DNA of 64,000 nt, from NCBI RefSeq assembly GCF_024809975.1, contig NZ_JANUDY010000001.1, positions 682,001 to 746,000 on the forward strand, given 5' to 3'. Each line of letters opens with the position of its first letter. The first letter of the stretch is position 1. Position numbers and translations under genes: made by a program. The notes below the pieces were generated by a model. It made no database searches, had not been told where the DNA came from, and was given only the letters and a program-made list of their open reading frames with translations. This document shows, one piece after another, positions 35,646-44,415 of the stretch. The stretch is from Comamonas sp. BIGb0152 (lineage in GTDB: Bacteria; Pseudomonadota; Gammaproteobacteria; Burkholderiales; Burkholderiaceae_C).

Positions 35646-36443
35646 CTACTCCAGCACCGCACTGCTGAACTCGCGCCGAAACTGCTCGGGCGGCATGCCC
35701 GCGGCACGCTGGAACATGGCGATAAAGGCCGAGGCCGTGCTGTAGCCCAGGTCAAAAGCGATCTCCTGCACCGTCTGGCCCTGGCCCAGCGCATCCACCG
35801 CACACAGATGGCGCAGGCGCTGGCGCCATTCGGCCAGGCCCATGCCCAACTCCTGGTGGCAGTGCCGGGCCAGGGTGCGCTCGGTCAGGTGCACCGAGGC
35901 CGCCCAGTCGGCCATGGTGCGGCGGCTGCCCGGCTCAGCCTTGAGGGCGTCGAGCACGGTCACCAGTGCCTTGGACTGGGCAGCGGGCAGAAAACTGTGC
36001 TCGGACGGCGCCTGCCGCATCTGGTCCACCATGACCTCGGCCAGGCGCAGGTCTTCGGGCGTTGCGGGCCGGCGTATGTCACGTTGGGCCAGATCGGCCA
36101 GGATGCTGCGCGCGATGGCGCTGATGCGGATGATGCAGGCATGCCCAGGCAGGCCCGTGCACAGCGCCGGCTGCACATAAAACGAGCGGTAGACGGCCGC
36201 CTGCGGCACATAGCAGTTGTGCTCCACCGCTGGCGGAATCCAGATACCGTACTGCGGCGGCGCCACCAGGCTCCGCCCTTGGGTGACGATGGTCATCGTG
36301 CCATGCGATGTGTAGTTCAGATGCCCGGGCCGGTGGCGGTGCGCATCGGCAAAGCTGCCGGCGGCAAACTCGTCATAACGCACCAGATAGGGCGCCGTCT
36401 CGGCATCCACGTCATAGATTTTCAGTGCCTGGCCTGTCGCCAT
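35646..36443 (-). CDS. AraC-family transcriptional regulator
   Basis: A 265-aa regulator with an N-terminal cupin-like sensor domain (YDEFAAGSFADAHRHRPGHLNYTSHGTMTIVT) and a C-terminal double helix-turn-helix (MADWAASVHLTERTLARHCHQELGMGLAEWRQRLRHLCAVDAL, then VQEIAFDLGYSTASAFIAMFQRAAGMPPEQFRREF). It is divergent from the EamA-type exporter gene across 128 bp, a common arrangement when the regulator controls its neighbour. Confidence 0.92.
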   Translation of the reverse strand: MATGQALKIYDVDAETAPYLVRYDEFAAGSFADAHRHRPGHLNYTSHGTMTIVTQGRSLVAPPQYGIWIPPAVEHNCYVPQAAVYRSFYVQPALCTGLPGHACIIRISAIARSILADLAQRDIRRPATPEDLRLAEVMVDQMRQAPSEHSFLPAAQSKALVTVLDALKAEPGSRRTMADWAASVHLTERTLARHCHQELGMGLAEWRQRLRHLCAVDALGQGQTVQEIAFDLGYSTASAFIAMFQRAAGMPPEQFRREFSSAVLE

Positions 36444-36571
36444 GGTGGCTCCTTGCAGCGACCCGCCAGCGCAACATGTCTGGCTTGGTGGCTGAATTGT
36501 CAGATTACAGCTATAGGCTTTAAACCCGCCACGGCGATGATAGCAGCCAGACGTTTTTGAGTTCTAGACAT

Positions 36572-37474
36572 ATGCAATACCTGTATCCGCTGCTCGCGGT
36601 CTTGATCTGGTCGGGCAACACGGTGGTCAGCAAACAAGCCGCTGGCGCCATCGCACCCATTGAAATCGGCTTTCTGCGCTGGGTGCTGGCGGTGCTGCTG
36701 GTCACCCCCATGCTGCTGCCTGCCGTTTGGCGCAACCGCGAGGCCATCCGAGGCCATGCCGGTCAAATCCTGGTGCTGGGCATTTTGGGCATGGTGGTCT
36801 ACCAAAGCTGCGCCTACTTTGCCGCCGCCTACACCACGGCCACGCACATGGGCATCATCCTGACCTTGTCGCCACTGGTGGTGCTGGGTATCTGTGTCGG
36901 CCTGCTGGGCCAGGTGCTGACGGCGGGCGGCGCCTTCGGCTCGCTGCTGGCCTTTGCCGGCGTGGTCTTGGTCATCAGCGAAGGCCATCCCAGCTCGCTG
37001 CTCGCCCAGGGCATCAACCGGGGCGATCTGCTGATGCTGCTGGCCTGCCTGGCCTATGCGGCCTACAACATCTTGCTCAAACGCTGGGCCATGCCGCGTG
37101 TGCCCAGCTGGCAGCTGCTGTACCTGCAGATGGTGGTGGCCATGTTCGCCCAGCTGCCGTTCTACCTGGCCTCACCCAAGGTCGGCCTCAATGCCGACAA
37201 CTGGTACCTGGTCGCCTATGCCGGCACCATGGCATCGATTGTGGCCACCTGGATGTGGATGACCGCCGTGGCCAGGCTGGGCCCCAGCCGCTCCATCATG
37301 TTCTTCAACCTGACCCCGCTGCTGACCGCGCTGATCGCCTCGGCCTGGGCCAAAGAGCAGCTGCACAGCTATTTGTGGATTGGCGGGGCGATGACCATTT
37401 TGGGCGTGCTGCTGGCCGAGCTGTGGAAAACGCCGCTGCGCCGCGCCAGAGGCAGTGCCCGCAACGCGGTCTGA
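36572..37474 (+). CDS. EamA-family (DMT superfamily) transporter
   Basis: A 300-aa inner-membrane protein with ten hydrophobic segments in two EamA repeats (LLAVLIWSGNTVVSKQAAG and DLLMLLACLAYAAYNILLKRWA). Members export amino acids or other metabolites. I use the ATG at 36572; the frame extends to a TTG at 36557 without support. The likely regulator is the divergent AraC gene. Substrate not determinable. Confidence 0.9.
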   Translation: MQYLYPLLAVLIWSGNTVVSKQAAGAIAPIEIGFLRWVLAVLLVTPMLLPAVWRNREAIRGHAGQILVLGILGMVVYQSCAYFAAAYTTATHMGIILTLSPLVVLGICVGLLGQVLTAGGAFGSLLAFAGVVLVISEGHPSSLLAQGINRGDLLMLLACLAYAAYNILLKRWAMPRVPSWQLLYLQMVVAMFAQLPFYLASPKVGLNADNWYLVAYAGTMASIVATWMWMTAVARLGPSRSIMFFNLTPLLTALIASAWAKEQLHSYLWIGGAMTILGVLLAELWKTPLRRARGSARNAV

Positions 37475-37478
37475 AAGC

Positions 37479-37649
37479 TCAGCCCATCGCCAAGAGGTCG
37501 TAGATGGTCTTGGCCATCAGCCCCAGCAGGCCGCAGACCGATACCAGCATCAGCCAGGGCGCCCAGGCCTTGTCGCGCCAAGAAAAGCCCAGCATCAGGC
37601 TGACGCAGCAAATGCCCAGCAAAACCAGGGTGGTGTTGAAACTCAGCAA
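37479..37649 (-). CDS. Small two-helix membrane protein (hypothetical)
   Basis: A 56-residue reading frame of strongly hydrophobic composition with two predicted helices (NTTLVLLGICCVSLMLGFSW and WLMLVSVCGLLGLMAKTIYDLL) separated by RDKAWAP. A GGAGG sequence lies 4 nt before a TTG at 37649, or 7 nt before the next CTG; a GTG at 37664 would place GGAGG inside the gene. It is convergent with the EamA gene, 4 nt from its stop. I do not recognise a family; the start is uncertain. Confidence 0.45.
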   Translation of the reverse strand: MLSFNTTLVLLGICCVSLMLGFSWRDKAWAPWLMLVSVCGLLGLMAKTIYDLLAMG

Positions 37650-37777
37650 ACGGCCTCCGTGCACAGTGGTGTGGATCAGCGGTCATCTTCCGCCCATTGG
37701 CCGGTTGGCTTGTTGACGGCCATCAAGGAATGCGGACGCGCCTAAGCCCTCCGCCCCCTTCTCGCTAAGAACATGCT

Positions 37778-37810
37778 TGGCATATTGATATTCCAGATGG
37801 AATGATCAAC
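37778..37810 (+). promoter_or_regulatory. Candidate CysB-type site upstream of cysK
   Basis: The sequence ATTCCAGATGGAAT (37790-37803) is an inverted repeat (ATTCC/GGAAT) embedded in an AT-rich stretch 65-78 bp upstream of the cysteine synthase ATG. LysR-type CysB commonly activates cys genes from such positions. Assignment is by location and dyad symmetry only. Confidence 0.35.
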
Positions 37811-37867
37811 TGCGTCACAATGGTTCGACGATTTCCACCCCCTACCCCTTGATCCGCTGGAGGCTCC

Positions 37868-38785
37868 ATGAAAGTTGAGAACATTCTGCACACCATTGGC
37901 AACACGCCGGTGGTCCATATCAACCGCCTGTTTGGCCCTGGCGCCCAGGTCTGGATCAAGTCCGAGCGCAGCAACCCCGGCGGCTCCATCAAGGACCGGA
38001 TTGCGCTGGCGATGATTGAAGATGCCGAAAAGTCTGGCGCACTGCAGCCCGGTGGCACCATCATTGAGCCCACCAGCGGCAACACCGGCGTGGGCCTGGC
38101 CCTCGTCGCTGCCGTCAAAGGCTACAAGCTCATCTTGGTGATGCCCGAGAGCATGTCCATCGAGCGCCGCCGCCTGATGCTGGCCTATGGCGCCAGCTTT
38201 GACCTGACCCCCAAGGAAAAAGGCATGAAGGGCGCCATCGCCCGCGCCGAAGAGCTGGCCGCGCAAACCCCCGGATCCTGGATTCCGCAGCAGTTCGAAA
38301 ACCCCGCCAACACTGCCGTGCATGAGCGCACCACCGCCCAAGAGTTGCTGGCCGATTTCCCCGATGGCCTGGATGTGCTGATCACCGGCGTGGGCACCGG
38401 CGGCCACTTGTCGGGTGTGGCCCATGTGCTCAAGGCCAAGTTCCCCCAGCTCAAGGTCTATGCGGTCGAGCCCACGGCCTCGCCGGTCATCTCGGGCGGC
38501 CAGCCCGCGCCCCACCCGATCCAGGGCATTGGTGCCGGCTTTATTCCGCGCAACCTCGATACCAGCGTGCTCGACGGCGTGATCCAGGTCGATGCCGAGC
38601 CCGCCCGTGAATACGCGCGCCGCGCCGCCCGCGAGGAAGGCCTGCTGGTCGGCATCTCGTCCGGCGCCACCTTGGCCGCCATCGCACAAAAGCTGCCCGA
38701 TCTGCCAGCCAACGCCAAGGTGCTGGGCTTTGCCTATGACACCGGTGAGCGCTACCTGTCGGTCGAGGGCTTTCTGCCCGCCTGA
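37868..38785 (+). CDS. cysK: Cysteine synthase (O-acetylserine sulfhydrylase)
   Basis: PLP enzyme forming cysteine from O-acetylserine and sulfide. The 305-aa protein has the PLP lysine in [12 protein letters not shown], the substrate loop [11 protein letters not shown], the phosphate-binding [10 protein letters not shown] and [10 protein letters not shown]. Length and loops fit CysK better than CysM, though the two are hard to separate by eye. Transcribed alone, with a good terminator behind it. Confidence 0.93.
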   Translation: MKVENILHTIGNTPVVHINRLFGPGAQVWIKSERSNPGGSIKDRIALAMIEDAEKSGALQPGGTIIEPTSGNTGVGLALVAAVKGYKLILVMPESMSIERRRLMLAYGASFDLTPKEKGMKGAIARAEELAAQTPGSWIPQQFENPANTAVHERTTAQELLADFPDGLDVLITGVGTGGHLSGVAHVLKAKFPQLKVYAVEPTASPVISGGQPAPHPIQGIGAGFIPRNLDTSVLDGVIQVDAEPAREYARRAAREEGLLVGISSGATLAAIAQKLPDLPANAKVLGFAYDTGERYLSVEGFLPA

Positions 38786-38815
38786 TCACCGCAGCCGCCC
38801 CTGCGCTCTACCCCC

Positions 38816-38847
38816 AGCCCCTGGCATCCAAGCCAGGGGCTTTTTTA
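38816..38847 (+). terminator. Terminator after cysK
   Basis: Perfect 10-bp stem AGCCCCTGGC (38816-38825) and GCCAGGGGCT (38832-38841), 6-nt loop, followed by TTTTTATT. Confidence 0.9.
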
Positions 38848-38875
38848 TTACCTATCGTCACATCAAAATGGATAA

Positions 38876-38892
38876 CCATAATTAATTTATGG
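38876..38892. promoter_or_regulatory. Inverted repeat upstream of putP
   Basis: CCATAA (38876-38881) and TTATGG (38887-38892) flank TTAAT. It lies in an AT-rich spot about 170 bp upstream of putP, where a promoter or operator would be expected. No known regulator motif was matched. Confidence 0.3.
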
Positions 38893-39059
38893 AGCCAGCC
38901 ATGCCATATTTCAGGCCGAGCGCGTTTTCTTGCCCAGCCACCTTCCAGCCCCTTTTTCCGATTGCGCTGCTGATCTTGGCCCGAGCACCTGGCCCCTAAC
39001 CAGAAGCCCCGCGCCCGCCTCGTCCACCCAAAAACTTCCCAACACCTGGAGAGACCGTG

Positions 39060-40559
39060 ATGCAATTTTCCTGGAACGATCCAACGGCGATCATGTTCGC
39101 CATCTACCTGGTGGCCATGCTGGCCATTGGCTGGCTCGGCTACTTGGGCACCAAGAACCTGTCCGATTACATCCTGGGCGGCCGCAGCCTGGGCAGCTTC
39201 GTGACCGCCCTGTCGGCGGGGGCATCGGACATGAGCGGCTGGCTGCTGATGGGCCTTCCGGGGGCGATCTACGCCTCCGGCCTGTCCGAATCCTGGATTG
39301 CAGTCGGCCTCATCTTTGGCGCCTACCTCAACTGGTTTTTCGTCGCGGGACGCCTGCGCCTCTACACCGAGCGCGCTGGCAATGCACTGACCTTGCCCGA
39401 CTATCTGGCCAACCGCTTCGAGGACAAAACCAATCTGCTGCGCATCGTTACCGCGCTGGTGATCCTGGTGTTCTTCACCTTGTACTGCGCCTCGGGTGTG
39501 GTGGCGGGTGCACGCCTGTTCGAGAACATGTTTGGCATGCACTACACCACCGCGCTATGGGTGGGCGCGGCTTGCACCATCGCCTATGTGCTGATTGGTG
39601 GCTTTCTGGCCGTGAGCTGGACGGACACCATCCAGGCCTCGCTGATGATCACCGCGCTGATCCTGGCACCGGTCATCGCCTGGCTGGCCGTGCAAGGCCA
39701 GTTGCAGCCCGGCCAGGACCTGCATACCATCGTGGCCGCCGAGAAGTTCGATCTGCTGCGCGGCGCCAGCGTTGCCGGTATCGTCTCGCTGCTGGCCTGG
39801 GGCCTGGGTTACTTTGGCCAGCCGCATATCCTGGTGCGCTTCATGGCCGCCTCGTCGGTGCAGACCATTCCCTCCTCACGTCGCATCAGCATGGGCTGGA
39901 TGATTCTCTGCCTGGGCGGTGCCATGGCCGTGGGCTTCATCGGTATCCCGTATTTCGCGGCCCATCCCGAAGGCGCTGTGGCCGTGAACGCCAACGCCGA
40001 GACCGTGTTCATCGAGATCGCCAAACAGCTGTTCAACCCCTGGATCACCGGCGCGCTGCTGGCGGCCATTCTGGGCGCAGTGATGAGCACGCTGTCGTGC
40101 CAGCTGCTGGTGTGTTCCAGCGCGCTGACTGAAGATATCTACCGTGTCTTCCTGCGCAAGCAGGCCAGCCAGACCGAGCTGGTGTGGGTCGGCCGCGCCA
40201 TGGTGCTGCTGGTGGCCCTGATTGCGATTGTCATCGCGCGCAACCCCGAGGCCAAGGTGCTGGGCATGGTGAGCTATGCCTGGGCAGGTTTTGGCGCCGC
40301 TTTCGGCCCAGTCATCATCTTGTCGCTGTTCTGGGGCCGCATGACGCGCGGCGGCGCACTGGCCGGCATCATTGTCGGGGCCGTCACGGTGCTGGTGTGG
40401 AAGCAGTTCGGCTGGCTGGGCCTGTACGAGATCATCCCCGGCTTCATGCTGGCCTGGATCGCTACCGTCGTCGTTAGCCGCATGGGGCCAGCGCCCTCGC
40501 CGGCCATGGCGCAAACACATGCCGAGGTGGAACGCGAGTTCGCCCAGCTGCCCCGCTGA
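39060..40559 (+). CDS. putP: Sodium/proline symporter PutP
   Basis: Na+-coupled proline uptake across the inner membrane. The 499-aa protein (SSSF family) has 12-13 hydrophobic helices and the PutP motifs YILGGRSLGSFVTALSAGASDMSGWLLMGLPGA, the Na+-site helix region and GLGYFGQPHILVRFMAA. An adjacent GTG at 39057 and the ATG at 39060 both sit behind a GGAGAG sequence; I chose the ATG. A gene of its own between two terminators. Confidence 0.94.
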   Translation: MQFSWNDPTAIMFAIYLVAMLAIGWLGYLGTKNLSDYILGGRSLGSFVTALSAGASDMSGWLLMGLPGAIYASGLSESWIAVGLIFGAYLNWFFVAGRLRLYTERAGNALTLPDYLANRFEDKTNLLRIVTALVILVFFTLYCASGVVAGARLFENMFGMHYTTALWVGAACTIAYVLIGGFLAVSWTDTIQASLMITALILAPVIAWLAVQGQLQPGQDLHTIVAAEKFDLLRGASVAGIVSLLAWGLGYFGQPHILVRFMAASSVQTIPSSRRISMGWMILCLGGAMAVGFIGIPYFAAHPEGAVAVNANAETVFIEIAKQLFNPWITGALLAAILGAVMSTLSCQLLVCSSALTEDIYRVFLRKQASQTELVWVGRAMVLLVALIAIVIARNPEAKVLGMVSYAWAGFGAAFGPVIILSLFWGRMTRGGALAGIIVGAVTVLVWKQFGWLGLYEIIPGFMLAWIATVVVSRMGPAPSPAMAQTHAEVEREFAQLPR

Positions 40560-40577
40560 TTGGCAGCGCTGCGGAAC

Positions 40578-40612
40578 AAAAAAGGGAGCGTGCCAGGCAC
40601 GCTCCCTTTTTT
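40578..40612. terminator. Bidirectional terminator between putP and tctA
   Basis: AAAAAAGGGAGCGTGCC (40578-40594) and GGCACGCTCCCTTTTTT (40596-40612) form a near-perfect hairpin with A and T runs on opposite sides, suiting the two convergent genes. Confidence 0.9.
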
Positions 40613-40632
40613 GCGGCGAGTGGCCAAGGCCT

Positions 40633-42177
40633 TCAGGCATCCGTCACAGGGGCCAATCCAGCGCTGTCCACCTGGGCTTCCAGGCGCTTGACGCGGCTCT
40701 TGCGCCAGGCCGACCAGGTCACCGCAGCGAGCAAGAACGCGCTGATGCAGACAAAGGTGGCACTGATGGGGCGCTGCATGAAGACCATCATGTCACCCCG
40801 GGACAGCAGCAGCGCACGGCGGAAGTTCTCCTCCATCATGGGGCCCAGCACAAAGCCCAGCATGATGGGTGCGACCGAGAAGTCCAGCACCATCAAGATG
40901 GCGCCGATGATGCCGAAAGCCAGCACCTCCCAGATGTGGAACAGGCTGTTTTGCGTGGTAAACACCCCCACCGCGATGAAGAACATCGCCGACGGGAACA
41001 GGTACTTGTAGGGCACGGCCAGCATCTTCACCCAGACGCCGATCAGCGGCACATTCAGGATCATCAGGATCACATTGCCGATCCAGAAGCTGGCAATCAG
41101 GCCCCAGAAAATGTCCGGGTGCTCACTGATCAGCTGCGGGCCTGGCTGGATGCCCTGGATCAACAACGCGCCCAGCAGCAAGGCCATCACGGCATCGCCC
41201 GGAATGCCCAGGCTCATGGTCGGGATGAAGTCCACCTGGGTCTTCGAGTGCGCCGAGGCCTCAGGGGCTGCGACGCCAGCGATCATGCCGGTGCCAAAGC
41301 GGCTGGGGTCCTTGGCCACCTTTTGCTCCAGCGCATAGGCGATGAAGGTGGTGATGGTTGGGCCCGTGCCGGGCATGGCGCCAAACAAGGTGCCCACGGC
41401 CGTGCCGCGCACCATCGGCCAGAAGGCCTCTTTCAGCTCGGCCATCGAGGGGCGCATGTCGCGGATGCGCATCTTGGTGTTGCTGGTGATGGCCTTCATC
41501 TTGTTGACGTTGAGCAAGAAGTCGGCAATGCCGAACAAGCCCATGGCCACGGCCACCATCTCCAGGCCATCGCTCAGGTCCGGAAGGTCGAAGGCAAAGC
41601 GGAAAGTGCCGCTGTTCACATCGGTGCCAACGATGCCGCAGAGCAGTCCAAACAAGGTCATGGCCACCCCCTTGAGCGGCGAGCCGCGCGACATGGTCGA
41701 ACCCGCCAGCAAGCCCAGCAGCATGATGGAGAACAGCTCGGCAGGGCCAAATTTGAACGCGATGGTGGTCAGCAGCGGCGAGGCGAAAATCATCACGATG
41801 ATGCCGACCGAAGCGGCAAAGAACGAGCAGATCATCGTGATGCCCAGCGCCGTTCCGCCCTTGCCTTTCTTGGTCATCGGGTAGCCGTCCAGGCAGGTCA
41901 CTGCATGGGGCGGGTGCGAAGGCAGGTTCAGCAAGATGGCGCCGATCGCGCCGCCGTACTGTGAGCCGTAGAAGATACCGGCCAGCATCAGGATGGCGGG
42001 AACCGGTTGCATGGTGTAGGTCAGCGGCAGCAGGATGGAGATCGCCGACAGCGCGCCCATGCCCGGCAGCACGCCAATCAGGTTACCCACCAGCACGCCG
42101 AAGAAGGACCACATCAGATTGTGGCCCTGGAAGGCGATGCCAAAGCCGAACCAGAGGTCTTGCAATGCTTGTCCCAT
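40633..42177 (-). CDS. tctA: Tripartite tricarboxylate transporter, large permease TctA
   Basis: Large membrane subunit of a TTT-family secondary transporter that works with TctB and a periplasmic binding protein. The 514-aa protein has about twelve hydrophobic segments and the family motifs GVLVGNLIGVLPGMGALSAISILLP, FYGSQYGGAIGAILLNLPSHPPHAVTCLDGYPM, and GTLFGAMPGTGPTITTFIAY repeated in the second half. It follows tctB by 3 nt. Substrate (citrate or another carboxylate) cannot be told. Confidence 0.94.
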   Translation of the reverse strand: MGQALQDLWFGFGIAFQGHNLMWSFFGVLVGNLIGVLPGMGALSAISILLPLTYTMQPVPAILMLAGIFYGSQYGGAIGAILLNLPSHPPHAVTCLDGYPMTKKGKGGTALGITMICSFFAASVGIIVMIFASPLLTTIAFKFGPAELFSIMLLGLLAGSTMSRGSPLKGVAMTLFGLLCGIVGTDVNSGTFRFAFDLPDLSDGLEMVAVAMGLFGIADFLLNVNKMKAITSNTKMRIRDMRPSMAELKEAFWPMVRGTAVGTLFGAMPGTGPTITTFIAYALEQKVAKDPSRFGTGMIAGVAAPEASAHSKTQVDFIPTMSLGIPGDAVMALLLGALLIQGIQPGPQLISEHPDIFWGLIASFWIGNVILMILNVPLIGVWVKMLAVPYKYLFPSAMFFIAVGVFTTQNSLFHIWEVLAFGIIGAILMVLDFSVAPIMLGFVLGPMMEENFRRALLLSRGDMMVFMQRPISATFVCISAFLLAAVTWSAWRKSRVKRLEAQVDSAGLAPVTDA

Positions 42178-42180
42178 GGC

Positions 42181-42663
42181 TTACATCCCCCATCTGACCA
42201 GCGGCATCTGCACTTGCAGCGCCCACCAGAAAATCACCACGGCGACGATCATCATCGACATGGCCAGCACAAAGCAGGCCATGATGCTGTTGCTGCGGTC
42301 GCCCAGAGCGCAGATAAACACAATGGCAAAGGTGGCGGGCAGCAGGCCCAGGTATTCGCCGCAGAAGTAGAAGGCAATGGTGCCCAGGATGATGCAGACC
42401 GCACCCCGGAAGTCCGGGATGTCATGCTTGTGCCCGACCAGCGCGGCATCGCCGCCAGCGCCTTTTTTATGGGCCGTCAGCGCAATCAGCACACCCGTCA
42501 GCGCCAGCAAGATGCCCACTGCAAAGGGGAAGTAGCCCGGCCCCATATGGTCCAGGGAGCCAATGTTGTAGCTCTGCGCCGCATAGGCCGCACTGCCACC
42601 GATCAGCACCATCAGCGCGCCGCCGTAGTAATCCTTGTTGTAGGTTTTGCCTGGGGCGCTCAT
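42181..42663 (-). CDS. tctB: Tripartite tricarboxylate transporter, small permease TctB
   Basis: A 160-aa protein with four hydrophobic helices (YYGGALMVLIGGSAAYAA; GPGYFPFAVGILLALTGVLIAL; AVCIILGTIAFYFCGEYLGLLPATFAIVFI; SIMACFVLAMSMMIVAVVIFWWALQV) and the GPGYFP motif of TctB. I take the ATG at 42663, preceded by AGGGGG. The in-frame ATG at 42720 has no usable ribosome binding site. Its start overlaps the stop of a leader ORF by ATGA, so translation is probably coupled. No tctC lies in this locus. Confidence 0.92.
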   Translation of the reverse strand: MSAPGKTYNKDYYGGALMVLIGGSAAYAAQSYNIGSLDHMGPGYFPFAVGILLALTGVLIALTAHKKGAGGDAALVGHKHDIPDFRGAVCIILGTIAFYFCGEYLGLLPATFAIVFICALGDRSNSIMACFVLAMSMMIVAVVIFWWALQVQMPLVRWGM

Positions 42664-42728
42664 GGTCGCCCCCTGGCGGGCACAGCGCGCCCATGCACAC
42701 CCCGGAGGGTGGTCCAGCATTCACACAT
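42660..42728 (-). CDS. 22-residue leader ORF overlapping the tctB start
   Basis: A short reading frame begins with ATG at 42728, 6 nt after a near-perfect AAGGAG Shine-Dalgarno sequence. It encodes 22 residues starting MCECWTTLRG and stops with TGA inside the tctB start codon (ATGA overlap). The Cys-x-Cys-Trp opening puts two Cys codons and one Trp codon among the first five, reminiscent of sensing leaders. Too short for conventional gene calling; no homologue recognised. Its strong ribosome site compared with that of tctB suggests that it governs tctBA translation. Confidence 0.6.
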   Translation of the reverse strand: MCECWTTLRGVHGRAVPARGRP

Positions 42729-42776
42729 CTTCGTCTCCTTCTTTTACAACTTTGCGCAGAAAGTCTAGAAAACGAA

Positions 42777-42808
42777 GCTGCCAAACAGCTGCCAATCCGG
42801 CAGCCAAC
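42777..42808. promoter_or_regulatory. Direct repeats upstream of tctBA, candidate TctD operator
   Basis: GCTGCCAA occurs at 42777-42784 and 42788-42795, exactly 11 bp apart, and a related GCAGCCAA follows at 42800-42807. Spacing near one helical turn is typical of OmpR/PhoB-family binding sites, and the adjacent tctD-like gene encodes such a regulator. A palindrome GTAGATCTAC lies about 20 bp further upstream. Confidence 0.4.
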
Positions 42809-42862
42809 ACCAAAAATACGTAGATCTACTTAGCCAAAACAGTCCCGCAAAAGACAGCGGAA

Positions 42863-44410
42863 TCAGGCGCTTGCGGGGGCCAGCGGCAGGCGAACACGGA
42901 CCAGCAGCCCCGGGCGGCCATCGCCATCGGCGGCATTCCCGTCTTCCAGCAGCAGCTCTCCGTGGAAGCGCTGCACATAGGCCCGTGCAATCGCCAGCCC
43001 CAGCCCCGATCCACCCGGCGCTTGCGCGGCATCGGCTTGGAGGCGGCTAAAGCGGGCAAAGGCCCGCTCGCGGTCTTCGGGGGCAATGCCGGGGCCATCA
43101 TCCTGCACACGGATCTCCACCCAGCCCGGCGTACGCAGCACGGCCACATTGATATGGCCTTGCGCCGGGGTGTAGACGATGGCGTTGTGGACCAGGTTGG
43201 CGAGCAGTTCATACACGGCCGTGGCGGCGGCCTGCACGGGCGCGGCCATCGGCACAGCCGGCGCGTGTGCGCCATCGCTGCCGGCAGGTTCATCCTCATC
43301 AAAATCCTGCCCCCGCACATCGGTCCAGCCCAGGTCCTGCTGCTTGTCCAGCGCCAGCGGCAGGTAGGCCAGCACCACCTCGCGCGCCACCGCATTGGCA
43401 TCGCAGAGTTCGGCCTCCCTGCGGATCGCCACCGCAGGCTGGCTGGCATGGGCCAGCGCCAGCAGCTGCTCGGACACGCGGCGGCCCCGCTGCAGTTGCT
43501 GGAGCATGCTGCGCAAAGTCGCCTGCACGGCCTCGGGATCGGTCTCGCGCAGCGCATAGCCGGCCTGGGTGGTCAGAATGGCCAGCGGTGTGCGCAGCTG
43601 GTGCGAGGCATCGGCCAAAAACTGGCGCTGCTGGGCCAGCGCATCGCGTTGCTGCGCCAGGTGCAGGTTCATCGCATCCACCAGGGGTCGCACCTCGCCG
43701 GGCACGTCCTGCGTCGCCAAGGGCTGCAGGTCATCGCTGCGGCGCTGCTGCACAGCGCGGCGCAAAGCCTTCAACGGCCGCAGGCCCCAGGCCACGCCCA
43801 GCCACACCACCAGCACCAAGACCAGCAGGGTGCGGCCGTCGCGCAGCAGGCTGTCCCACATGAGGCTGTGCACGGTACGCTCAATGCCCGCGCTGGTCTG
43901 GGCCGACTGGATCAGCACCCGCCATTCCTGGCCCGATCGGTCATGCAGCACGCGCAGCAAGGCCAGCACGCGCACCGGCTGGTGCTCCACCTCGGCGGCA
44001 TAGACCACGCGCGTACCATCGGCAGCCGCGCGAAAAGGCCGGCCTGCATCGGCCGGGTCCTGCGCCGGCTCTGGAAACTGCGCCGCGCCCAGCAGCAAAC
44101 GGCTCTGCGCGCCATCCGGCGTCTGCAGCTGCACGCGCAGGAACTTGCGCCGGCTGCTCACGGCCTCGAACATCGAGACGATGTGCAACGGCCCATCCAG
44201 GCTCAGCTGGCCCTCGCCGTCCCAGCCCAGGCTGTCCGACAAGGCCTGCGCCGGCTCCAGCAGGCTCTGGTCATAGGCCTGGGCCAGCTCCCGCCCCAGG
44301 CTAACGCTGTCACGCCAGCTGTCCAGCACCAAGAGCGCCGTCAGCACGGGCACCAGCACCCACAAAAGGCGCAAACGCAGGCCATGGGACGCGCGCAAAT
44401 GCCAGGCCAT
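42863..44410 (-). CDS. TctE-like sensor histidine kinase
   Basis: A 515-aa membrane kinase. It has a hydrophobic helix near residues 14-30 and a periplasmic domain of about 160 residues similar to the 2CSK_N domain of TctE (LAQAYDQSLLEPAQALSDSL). A second helix (TLLVLVLVVWLGVAWGL), HAMP (RPLKALRRAVQQR), H-box FLADASHQLRTPLAIL, N-box NLVHNAIVYTP, G1 DDGPGIAPED and G2 GGSGLGLAIA follow. The gene lies 5 nt after the regulator. Linked tctBA and kinase architecture suggest carboxylate sensing. Confidence 0.92.
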   Translation of the reverse strand: MAWHLRASHGLRLRLLWVLVPVLTALLVLDSWRDSVSLGRELAQAYDQSLLEPAQALSDSLGWDGEGQLSLDGPLHIVSMFEAVSSRRKFLRVQLQTPDGAQSRLLLGAAQFPEPAQDPADAGRPFRAAADGTRVVYAAEVEHQPVRVLALLRVLHDRSGQEWRVLIQSAQTSAGIERTVHSLMWDSLLRDGRTLLVLVLVVWLGVAWGLRPLKALRRAVQQRRSDDLQPLATQDVPGEVRPLVDAMNLHLAQQRDALAQQRQFLADASHQLRTPLAILTTQAGYALRETDPEAVQATLRSMLQQLQRGRRVSEQLLALAHASQPAVAIRREAELCDANAVAREVVLAYLPLALDKQQDLGWTDVRGQDFDEDEPAGSDGAHAPAVPMAAPVQAAATAVYELLANLVHNAIVYTPAQGHINVAVLRTPGWVEIRVQDDGPGIAPEDRERAFARFSRLQADAAQAPGGSGLGLAIARAYVQRFHGELLLEDGNAADGDGRPGLLVRVRLPLAPASA

Positions 44411-44415
44411 GGCGG

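Noticed and set aside
42664-42720. Longer TctB start at ATG 42720
   Set aside because: The nearest Shine-Dalgarno sequence is 14 nt away and fits the leader ORF at 42728 instead; TctB homology begins after 42663.
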